A DNA stretch of 64,000 nucleotides from Aminobacter sp. AP02. GTDB taxonomy: Bacteria; Pseudomonadota; Alphaproteobacteria; Rhizobiales; Rhizobiaceae. The stretch lies in the NCBI RefSeq assembly GCF_003148805.1, contig NZ_QGGX01000018.1:39500-103499 (forward strand), written 5' to 3'. A program made the translations under genes and the position numbers. Shown piece after piece: positions 1 to 6,230 of this stretch; the first letter of the stretch is position 1; each line of letters starts with the position of its first letter. The notes under the pieces were generated by a model. The model ran no database searches. It was not told where the DNA came from and was given only the letters and a program-made list of their open reading frames with translations.

Positions 1-387
1 ATAGGGTTTGCTTACCAAGGTGACGTCGGGGAACCCTTTGAAAATTTCGTCCAGCTGATCGTAGCCGGAGGCAAAGACGAACGGCACGCCTGCCGCTTCC
101 AGGGAACGCGCGAAATCGAATGTCGGCTCGCCATCGAGCATGACATCGATGATGGCGGCGTCATAGGGTTGTGAAGCTTGCTGAGCCTCGCGCAGGTTGC
201 TGGCTATGGCGACCTCTCCCGCGCCATTGTCCCGGCACAGCTGCTCGACGTCGAGAGCGATCAGCGCCTCGTCTTCGAGCACAAGGATACGCAGTCCTGA
301 AAGCGGGGTTGGCACGTCGAGGGGCACTCCATGAATTCCAGATCGAACATGGCGGTAGTCGAGCCCGCTGTCATTTAAAAAAGACAT
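1..387 (-). CDS. single-domain response regulator (receiver), cut by window edge
   Basis: The gene starts at ATG 387-385 and reads off the left edge, leaving 129 codons and no stop. The receiver fold is clear: hydrophobic strand RILVLEDEAL with the acidic E-D-E patch, a phospho-acceptor Asp in AIIDVMLDGE, strand VPFVFASGYD, and the conserved Lys in VSKPY just before the edge. No output domain is visible so far. The FASGY sequence after strand 4 resembles the FAT-GUY family of single-domain regulators that work in alphaproteobacterial general stress signalling. It is divergent from the Crp/Fnr gene and lies 3 kb from an HWE kinase, which makes a phosphorelay role plausible but unproven. About 30 N-terminal residues precede the first strand, so a later start is possible. 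Confidence 0.8.
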   Translation of the reverse strand, partial: MSFLNDSGLDYRHVRSGIHGVPLDVPTPLSGLRILVLEDEALIALDVEQLCRDNGAGEVAIASNLREAQQASQPYDAAIIDVMLDGEPTFDFARSLEAAGVPFVFASGYDQLDEIFKGFPDVTLVSKPY

Positions 388-424
388 GACCTCGCAAGGA
401 AGCAAGCCTTGAGTTCATTGGCGA

Positions 425-450
425 GGAACTTTTCGCGCCGTGAAGGCGTT
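425..450 (+). promoter_or_regulatory. EcfG (general stress sigma) promoter for the Crp/Fnr gene
   Basis: GGAAC (425-429), 17-bp spacer, CGTT (447-450), 26 bp upstream of the Crp/Fnr start codon. The match to the alphaproteobacterial EcfG consensus GGAAC-N16/17-CGTT is exact. Confidence 0.75.
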
Positions 451-475
451 GCCACTCACTTAGCTGGAGGGTTCC

Positions 476-1237
476 ATGTCCGTGCAGAGCAGTCCGACCG
501 ACATGGCGCGGCAGGTGTCGTGCGCGAACTGCCCGCTGCGGGCGTTGCCGACGTTCAGGGCATTCGACGACGAGGAGCTGGCTTTCGTCAGCAGTTTCAA
601 GCGCGGAGAACTTTCCGTCGACAAAGGCGCGACGCTGCTGTCGGAAGGCAGCAACAGCGCGCATCTTTTCACCGTCCTTGGAGGATGGGGCTTTCGCTAC
701 AAGCTGCTTGAGGACGGCCGCCGCCAGATTCTGAACTATGTGCTGCCCGGCGACATGATCGGATTGCAAGGCAGCCTGATGGGAAAGATGCAGCATTCTG
801 TGGAAGCACTCTCGCCGATGCTGTTGTGCATGTTCGAACGCGACCGCCTGATGGAGCTCTACCGAGGCTATCCCGGTCTCGCCTATGACATCACCTGGAT
901 CGCGTCGCGCGAGGAGCGCATGCTCGACGAGAACCTGCTGAGCGTTGGACGCCGATCGGCGCTCGAGCGCGCGGCCTATCTGCTCGCCTTCGTCGCCAGC
1001 CGGGCACGAAAGGTCGGCATGGGCGGTTCCGGCAAGGTCGAAATCCCCATCACCCAGCAGCATGTGGCCGACACGCTTGGTCTTTCGCTCGTCCATACCA
1101 ACAAGACGATTAGGAAGCTGTTGGATCGAAAGCTGGTGCAGTGGCGCGATGGTGGCTGCAAGGTGCTCGACATTGACGGGCTGATGGCCCTTGCCGACTG
1201 GACCGGCCTCGACGAAAGCACACGCCCACTGCTGTGA
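476..1237 (+). CDS. Crp/Fnr-family transcriptional regulator
   Basis: A 253-residue regulator with an N-terminal cyclic-nucleotide-binding-like beta barrel (about 20-145), a long dimerisation helix and a C-terminal winged helix-turn-helix (about 165-245; recognition region around ITQQHVADTLGLS). Two Cys in a C-x2-C-P-L-R motif (C16, C19) sit near the N-terminus. This is common in rhizobial Crp/Fnr proteins, but it is not the four-Cys set needed for an FNR iron-sulfur cluster. A good ribosome site (TGGAGGG) precedes ATG 476. An EcfG-type promoter lies just upstream, so this regulator is probably made during general stress. The effector and targets cannot be told from sequence. Confidence 0.9.
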   Translation: MSVQSSPTDMARQVSCANCPLRALPTFRAFDDEELAFVSSFKRGELSVDKGATLLSEGSNSAHLFTVLGGWGFRYKLLEDGRRQILNYVLPGDMIGLQGSLMGKMQHSVEALSPMLLCMFERDRLMELYRGYPGLAYDITWIASREERMLDENLLSVGRRSALERAAYLLAFVASRARKVGMGGSGKVEIPITQQHVADTLGLSLVHTNKTIRKLLDRKLVQWRDGGCKVLDIDGLMALADWTGLDESTRPLL

Positions 1238-1241
1238 GTGC

Positions 1242-2375
1242 CTAGCGGCTGTAGCGCCGGTCGAGTTCGTCGACGCCCCAATTTACGCCCGGCAGCACAT
1301 TGCGGATTATGGCATAGCCAACCAGCAGTGCAGGGATGGCGATGAAACCGCCGACCGCGCCCCAAAGCCAGATCCAGAAGGCAAGCGCCAGCAAGACGAC
1401 GAAGGGGTTGAGCGTCATCGTCTTGCCGATGACGTAGGGCGTGACGAACTGACCTTCGACCGTGTTGACACCCAGATACAAGATCACTGGAAGCAGGCTC
1501 ATGCCGAGCGTGTCGAACTCGGTCAATCCGACCGCAAACAAGATCGCGACCATGACCAGCGGGCCGACGAAGGGCACGAAATTCGTGACGATCGCAAGCG
1601 CGCCCCAGAGCGGCGCGGAGGGCACGCCGAGCAGGTATAGGCCGATGCCTACCGTCAGCCCTTCGGCAACATTGATGACGGTGATCGACAGAAGATATTG
1701 CGAAACCAGCTGTTCGACATCCCGGAAAATATGGGCGACACGCCAGCGCAAGCGTCGGTTGAAGCAGACTCTCAGGATGGCGGTTCGCGTCTGGTAGCGT
1801 GTAGCTACGAAGAAATAGAGGCTGGCGAAAAACAGCAGCACCCGGGCTATGACGGCGGGCGCCAGCGTCGCCATGGTTTCGACGCCCGTGCCCTCGTCGA
1901 CCGAAACCGATAGGCCTTCGCCGCCGGTCACCTGGCGCAATTGGTCGCGCATGCTCTTGAATGTTTCGAGCGGGCCCTTGAGGTCCGACAACTGAGTGGC
2001 GAGCTGCGCCCAAATCTGGGGCAAGCGTTGAAGCCAGAAGCTGAGCGGCGATGCGACCAGCATGGCAAACAGGCAAACAGACAAGATGAAGAGCAAAACG
2101 ACGATGGCCGCTGACAGTGCAGAGGGCACGTTGAAACGCTCGAGCCTGGTGGCGATCGGACCGAGCATCAGGCCGATGACGATGCCAAGGCCGATCGGCG
2201 TGAGGATGAACTCGCCCGCATGCAGGGCAAAGACGGTGGCGATGATGCCGACAAAAATCATCGCCACCTGAGAGCCGCGAACCAGCAGAAGCTCGAAATT
2301 GGATTTTGGCGGCAGGCGTACTGTTGGCGCCTTGTTCATGGTGCGGGTGGGCATCTTCAAGGTGCGAGTGGGCAT
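1242..2375 (-). CDS. AI-2E family transporter (PerM-like permease)
   Basis: About 377 residues with some eight hydrophobic segments and the long central hydrophilic stretch of the AI-2E/PerM family. C-terminal features are typical (FVPFVGPLVMV, then GQFVTPYVIGKTMTLNPFVV). Members export or exchange small molecules or ions; the substrate is unknown. The stop is 4 bp from the convergent Crp/Fnr stop. In-frame starts exist at TTG 2405, ATG 2375, ATG 2354 and ATG 2339. I chose ATG 2375 because the minus-strand EcfG -10 element occupies 2406-2409, which places TTG 2405 upstream of transcription, and because a weak GGAA ribosome site precedes 2375. The first residues repeat a MPTRT unit twice. Confidence 0.85.
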   Translation of the reverse strand: MPTRTLKMPTRTMNKAPTVRLPPKSNFELLLVRGSQVAMIFVGIIATVFALHAGEFILTPIGLGIVIGLMLGPIATRLERFNVPSALSAAIVVLLFILSVCLFAMLVASPLSFWLQRLPQIWAQLATQLSDLKGPLETFKSMRDQLRQVTGGEGLSVSVDEGTGVETMATLAPAVIARVLLFFASLYFFVATRYQTRTAILRVCFNRRLRWRVAHIFRDVEQLVSQYLLSITVINVAEGLTVGIGLYLLGVPSAPLWGALAIVTNFVPFVGPLVMVAILFAVGLTEFDTLGMSLLPVILYLGVNTVEGQFVTPYVIGKTMTLNPFVVLLALAFWIWLWGAVGGFIAIPALLVGYAIIRNVLPGVNWGVDELDRRYSR

Positions 2376-2405
2376 CGACAATTTCCAGCTGAATGAGGCT
2401 GGCAA

Positions 2406-2431
2406 AACGTCCGGCGGTCAGCGATGGTTCC
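2406..2431 (-). promoter_or_regulatory. EcfG promoter, leftward, for the AI-2E transporter
   Basis: On the minus strand GGAAC (2431-2427), 17-bp spacer, CGTT (2409-2406). It is divergent from the rightward EcfG promoter at 2441-2465, with the two GGAAC boxes only 9 bp apart. Confidence 0.7.
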
Positions 2432-2440
2432 TCCGACGAC

Positions 2441-2465
2441 GGAACCGACAAGCCTATGAGGCGTT
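2441..2465 (+). promoter_or_regulatory. EcfG promoter for the DUF883/holin-like pair
   Basis: GGAAC (2441-2445), 16-bp spacer, CGTT (2462-2465), 30 bp before the ATG at 2496. Exact consensus match. Confidence 0.75.
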
Positions 2466-2495
2466 TCGGCCCCATCGAATGCAAGGAGCAATGAC

Positions 2496-2822
2496 ATGGC
2501 GACAACCGCAGGCAAGACCGGCAATGGGACCAAGACAACACCGGACCTCGAGGCCGACATCAAGCAATTGAAGGCCGATATCGAAATGCTCGCCAAGCAA
2601 CTGGCCGCAACCGGCGAACACAGCTATGGCGCTGCTCGCAGGGCCGCGTCGCAAGGTGCTGATCATTTGAAGGCGCAAAGCGATGCCGCGGTTGAGGCAT
2701 TGCGCGCCAACGCCAAGGACATCGAGGAACAATTCATGGCGACCGTGCGCGAAAAGCCGGTCACGTCGCTTGCCATCGCTGCCGGCGTCGGCTTCCTCAT
2801 CGCCCTTCTGGCGCGGCGCTAG
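2496..2822 (+). CDS. DUF883 (ElaB/YqjD-like) membrane-anchored protein
   Basis: A 108-residue protein: charged, Lys/Glu/Ala-rich helical body (about 18-85, likely coiled coil) and a C-terminal transmembrane helix (VTSLAIAAGVGFLIALLARR). This is the ElaB/YqjD/DUF883 architecture; YqjD of E. coli is a stationary-phase inner-membrane protein that binds ribosomes. The ribosome site AAGGAG sits 6 bp before ATG 2496. An EcfG-type promoter precedes it and the holin-like gene follows after 18 bp, so the two probably form a stress-induced operon like E. coli yqjD-yqjE. Confidence 0.88.
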   Translation: MATTAGKTGNGTKTTPDLEADIKQLKADIEMLAKQLAATGEHSYGAARRAASQGADHLKAQSDAAVEALRANAKDIEEQFMATVREKPVTSLAIAAGVGFLIALLARR

Positions 2823-2840
2823 AAACTGGCCGGGGGACAC

Positions 2841-3293
2841 ATGCTGGCATCGTTGATTGCGAGTTTCGCCACCGGCGAGACCACACTTGCGCTCAGGCGC
2901 ACACGCCGCGCGGCGGTGGCTTATGTGGCCGCCGCAATTGCAGGGCTCTGCGGGGTCGGCTTTCTCGTCGGCGCTGCCTTTGTCTGGGCGGCGCAAAGGT
3001 TTGGCCACATCGAGGCGTCTGTCGGCTTTGGCCTTGGCTTCCTGGTGCTGGCGGGGCTGATCCTGCTGTTTCACCGCCTGATGGCCGGTTCGCGCGCCCG
3101 CGAAGACCAAAGGCGGCGACGTGCCGACGTTGCCGCGCTTGGCACAACAGCGGCGATGGCCGTTTTGCCGACATTGCTTCGCTCCAAGGGCGGCATCGGC
3201 GCCCTGCTTGGACCGGTGGTGGCGCTCGCTGCCTATGCGATCTACCGCGAGAATCACAAAGTTGACGATAGCGACGGGGTAGCCGGCGAATAG
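2841..3293 (+). CDS. phage-holin-family (YqjE-like) membrane protein
   Basis: A 150-residue protein with two closely spaced transmembrane helices (about 27-50 and 59-80) separated by a short loop, then an Arg-rich cytoplasmic segment and a third, weaker hydrophobic region near 110-135. This is the pattern of the YqjE/putative holin-X family found next to DUF883 genes. Despite the family name there is no phage context here. The gene lies 18 bp after the DUF883 gene and shares its EcfG promoter. Molecular role unknown; a membrane-stress function is inferred from the partner. Confidence 0.75.
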   Translation: MLASLIASFATGETTLALRRTRRAAVAYVAAAIAGLCGVGFLVGAAFVWAAQRFGHIEASVGFGLGFLVLAGLILLFHRLMAGSRAREDQRRRRADVAALGTTAAMAVLPTLLRSKGGIGALLGPVVALAAYAIYRENHKVDDSDGVAGE

Positions 3294-3303
3294 TTCAGCG
3301 TGC

Positions 3304-4782
3304 CTAAGTCCTGGCCTCGGCTGGCTCGCCGAGCGGCATCGAGATATGAGCTCGAACACCTTCGGGCAGATATTCGTGCTTGACTTCGCTCGAGATGACT
3401 TTCGCCAGGCTGCGGCGAATGAGGATCGAGCCGAAGCCATGACGCGTAGGCGGGGTGACCTTGGGTCCGCCGCTCTCCACCCATTCTATCTGCAACCGCT
3501 TTTCGCTCCTTGCGCCCCGGATCGTCCAGGTGAGGGCTACCTTGCCGCTCAGAACCGACAGCGAGCCATATTTGAGGGCGTTGCTGGCGAGTTCGTGGAG
3601 GATGAGGGCGAGGCCGAGAGCCTGGTCTGGCGTCAGCAAGGCATCCTGACCGACGATCGAGATGCGAGGCGCCTGTGTGTCATCAAAAGGACTGAGCTCG
3701 GTTTGGGCCAGATCGCGGATGCCGATGCCGCGCCATTCATATTCCGACAAAAGGCCATGGGCGAGCCCAAGCGCTCGCAGGCGCTGACTGAATGCCTCCA
3801 GGAATTCGCGCGGTTCGCGGGCGTGCCGCACGGTCTGGGTGGCAAGCGCTTGTACGGTCGCGAGCGTGTTCTTGACCCGGTGGTTGATCTCGCGCAGCAA
3901 AAGGCGTTGTCGCTCTTCAGCACTGCGGCGCTCGGTGATGTCGTAGTTGACGCCAAAGACCAGCGTCGGCCTGCCATTGGCATCGCGCTCGACGACGCGG
4001 CCGCGCGCGGCGAGCCAGCGCGGCGGTTCAAAGCCCCTGATCCGATACTCTCCGGAATAGTCGTCGCTGCCTTCGAGCGCTTCCTGAAACATCTTGCGGG
4101 TCTTGCCGATGTCGCGGCGGTCGATGGCGACGACGATGTCGCGCGCCCGTATTTTTGCTGCCGGTGGCATGTTGAAGAGCTCGGGCAGAAGCGTGTCGCA
4201 TTCAACGACGCCGCTACGCGGGTTCCACACCCAGCTTGCGAGCGCCGCAGCTTCAAGGGCGACCGCGCGACGGCTCTCGGCATGCACCAGGGCAGCCTCG
4301 GCCCGCGCGCCGGCCTTGGAGCTGTCGCGCAACGCGATCAGGCTTGCGGCGAGCGCCGCCAGCGCCTCAAGCTGTTCGAGCCTGGCCGGTTCAGGTCTGG
4401 GGCGCTCGCTCCTGTCTAGCACCAGCAGGGCGCCCACCGGGGAACCTAGTACGACAATCGGCACGCCAATGTGGACCGGAAATACCGGATCATGCGTGGT
4501 GTCGGCTACGTCGGTGGCGGTGAGGACGCGTTCAGCCAGGCGGGCAGCCGCGTCAAGCTGCGCGGGATCGATGCCGCAGTGAGACTGGACGACTTGCCGT
4601 CCGTCCAGGCCGGTCAGCGTGAGCAACGCAGCAGGGGTCTGCATGAGCGCTCCAGCAATGCCGACGAGCCGGTCGAAATCGGGGTCCGCGGCAGCTTTCA
4701 ACGGCGCCGCGGTCTCACTTCCTGCAACGCCGTGGACGCTGTCGCCAGTCATCTCCGTTGCGATGATTTCTTTGTCCTGCAC
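3304..4782 (-). CDS. HWE-family sensor histidine kinase (GAF-PAS-HWE)
   Basis: About 492 residues. A GAF-like domain (about 35-155) is followed by a PAS domain with PAC tail (about 175-285) and an HWE kinase core. The phospho-acceptor His is near residue 301 in LREINHRVKNTLATVQA, the N box is LILHELASNALKYGSL, and the W-x-E signature is IEWVESGG. HWE kinases commonly feed PhyR or single-domain receivers of the alphaproteobacterial general stress response. I chose GTG 4782 because AAGAGGG lies 8 bp upstream; ATG 4752 is an alternative. It is soluble, with no membrane helix. It is divergent from the EcfG-driven 56-residue gene and surrounded by EcfG promoters, so it is a good candidate input kinase for that response. 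Confidence 0.88.
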   Translation of the reverse strand: MQDKEIIATEMTGDSVHGVAGSETAAPLKAAADPDFDRLVGIAGALMQTPAALLTLTGLDGRQVVQSHCGIDPAQLDAAARLAERVLTATDVADTTHDPVFPVHIGVPIVVLGSPVGALLVLDRSERPRPEPARLEQLEALAALAASLIALRDSSKAGARAEAALVHAESRRAVALEAAALASWVWNPRSGVVECDTLLPELFNMPPAAKIRARDIVVAIDRRDIGKTRKMFQEALEGSDDYSGEYRIRGFEPPRWLAARGRVVERDANGRPTLVFGVNYDITERRSAEERQRLLLREINHRVKNTLATVQALATQTVRHAREPREFLEAFSQRLRALGLAHGLLSEYEWRGIGIRDLAQTELSPFDDTQAPRISIVGQDALLTPDQALGLALILHELASNALKYGSLSVLSGKVALTWTIRGARSEKRLQIEWVESGGPKVTPPTRHGFGSILIRRSLAKVISSEVKHEYLPEGVRAHISMPLGEPAEART

Positions 4783-4852
4783 CCGGCCATCCCTCTTGGC
4801 TTTGAGGAAACTAGACGGGCCAGCGCAGCTTGAAAAGCCTTGGCGGACACTT

Positions 4853-4877
4853 GGAACCATGCTGAGGACGCGTCGTT
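4853..4877 (+). promoter_or_regulatory. EcfG promoter for the 56-residue membrane protein
   Basis: GGAAC (4853-4857), 16-bp spacer, CGTT (4874-4877), 30 bp upstream of ATG 4908. Exact consensus match. Confidence 0.75.
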
Positions 4878-4907
4878 AGCCTCCTGGAACCATACGGGAG
4901 ATTGCAC

Positions 4908-5078
4908 ATGACCAAGATCATTCCAGCTCGAAAGGCGCGTCAGGGAACGTCTGGCCGTCACCTTTTGCTCATGCTCGTGGCCGGCTTGTTTCTTGCCTTG
5001 GCTGCTTGGGGCGGAGCTGAATTCTATGGCGAGATGATCGACAAGAACGTCAACCAGACCACCGCCGCACCGGGCTAA
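4908..5078 (+). CDS. small single-pass membrane protein (56 residues)
   Basis: Short reading frame from ATG 4908 to TAA 5076-5078. A ribosome site (ACGGGAG) sits 7 bp upstream and an EcfG promoter 30 bp upstream. The product has a basic N-terminus (MTKIIPARKARQ), one transmembrane helix (about residues 18-36, LLLMLVAGLFLALAAWGG) and a short acidic tail ending in APG. I recognise no family. The promoter, ribosome site and sensible membrane topology together support a real gene. Likely a stress-induced inner-membrane microprotein. Confidence 0.7.
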   Translation: MTKIIPARKARQGTSGRHLLLMLVAGLFLALAAWGGAEFYGEMIDKNVNQTTAAPG

Positions 5079-5161
5079 GTGCCCTTGCGGAAAGGAGATT
5101 TCAGAATGCGCATTGGAACGCAGAACATCGGTCCACGCAAAAACATCCCTGGCGAAAATTC

Positions 5162-5186
5162 GGAACCATGATCGGGTCACGACGTT
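5162..5186 (+). promoter_or_regulatory. EcfG promoter for the PRC-barrel gene
   Basis: GGAAC (5162-5166), 16-bp spacer, CGTT (5183-5186), about 90 bp upstream of ATG 5278. Exact consensus match. Confidence 0.75.
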
Positions 5187-5277
5187 GTGAACCCGTAAAG
5201 GGGCCGCGCCGGACCCTTCCCGCAAAAGACTGGTCGAGGCGCGGCATGCATGAAAACACGCACGAGGAGAGAATATC

Positions 5278-6177
5278 ATGATCCGCAACCTTTTGGCCAC
5301 GACCGCCTTCGCAACGCTTATCGCGACGGGCGCTTACGCCCAGGACACCACCGCGCCGGCTCCGGCGCCTGCACCGGCCCAGGCCGTACCGGCGACGCCG
5401 GAAGTGATCCCGCATGCTGAAGGCTTCCTTGCCGCCAACGTCATCGGCGAAAAAGTCTACAATGGCACCGCCGAGGACGCCGAGAACATCGGCAACGTCA
5501 AAGACATCGTGATGACCGCCGACGGCAAGGCCGACCAGCTGGTGATCGGCGTCGGCGGTTTCCTCGGCATCGGTGAGAAGAATGTCGCCGTCGGCTTCGA
5601 CAAGTTCGACTGGGCCGAGAAGAATGGCGACCGCTGGCTGGTGATGGCAACGACCAAGGAACAGTTGCAGGCACTGCCCGATTTCGACCGCCGCGCTTAT
5701 GATCCGGCTCCCGCACCCGTAGCGGCGACGGATCCGGCAAGCCCGGCGGTTGACCAGACGGCGCAAGCCCCGGTGGCACCGACCGCGCCCGACGTGACGA
5801 CTACCGACAAGACCACGACCTCTGCCATCGACAAGTCGACGCTCAAGGAGCTGCCGAGTGCCGATCTGCGTGCCGAAGAGCTGATGGGCACCACGGTTTA
5901 CGGGGCCGATGACGCCAGCATTGGCGAGATCGGCGACATCCTGATGACCGCCGACGGCAAGATCGATGCCTATGTGATCGACGTCGGCGGCTTCCTCGGC
6001 ATGGGTGAGAAGAAAGTTGCCGTTGGCAGCGACAACCTTGCCTTCATGGTCGACACGCAGGGCAAGAAGTACCTCTACACTACCTTCACCAAGGAGCAGC
6101 TCGAAGCGCAGCCGGCCTATGATGCGGGCAGCTGGGCCGCCAAGCGCGACGAACAGCGCCTGATCATCGTTCAGTAG
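5278..6177 (+). CDS. secreted protein with two PRC-barrel domains
   Basis: A 299-residue protein. A signal peptide (about 1-21, cut after GAYA) and a short Ala/Pro-rich stretch precede a first PRC-barrel (about 45-135; the repeated VIGVGGFLGIGEKNVAVG pattern). A Thr/Ala/Pro linker follows (about 140-190), then a second PRC-barrel (about 200-285; VIDVGGFLGMGEKKVAVG). PRC-barrels are small beta barrels found in RNA-processing and photosynthetic proteins; tandem exported versions are common in rhizobia with no known biochemical role. The gene is preceded by GAGGAGAGAATATC and an EcfG promoter, and is followed by a strong terminator. A stress-related envelope role is inferred. Confidence 0.88.
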   Translation: MIRNLLATTAFATLIATGAYAQDTTAPAPAPAPAQAVPATPEVIPHAEGFLAANVIGEKVYNGTAEDAENIGNVKDIVMTADGKADQLVIGVGGFLGIGEKNVAVGFDKFDWAEKNGDRWLVMATTKEQLQALPDFDRRAYDPAPAPVAATDPASPAVDQTAQAPVAPTAPDVTTTDKTTTSAIDKSTLKELPSADLRAEELMGTTVYGADDASIGEIGDILMTADGKIDAYVIDVGGFLGMGEKKVAVGSDNLAFMVDTQGKKYLYTTFTKEQLEAQPAYDAGSWAAKRDEQRLIIVQ

Positions 6178-6196
6178 ATGCGGCGGAACTGAGCAG

Positions 6197-6226
6197 AAAA
6201 GCCCGCGCTTCGGCGCGGGCTTTTTT
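6197..6226. terminator. bidirectional intrinsic terminator
   Basis: A-run, then stem GCCCGCGC / GCGCGGGC closed by TTCG, then six T. It sits between the convergent PRC-barrel and sulfatase genes and can serve both strands. Confidence 0.9.
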
Positions 6227-6230
6227 GCGT

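Noticed and set aside
976..2541. Long open frame (521 codons) on the minus strand over the Crp/Fnr and AI-2E genes
   Set aside because: It crosses two well-supported genes in another frame, is rich in Arg/His/Pro as expected for a GC-rich shadow frame, and shows no domain.
2841..3293. Holin-family protein taken as a prophage remnant
   Set aside because: No other phage gene is nearby, and the pairing with a DUF883 gene behind an EcfG promoter matches the chromosomal yqjD-yqjE pattern.
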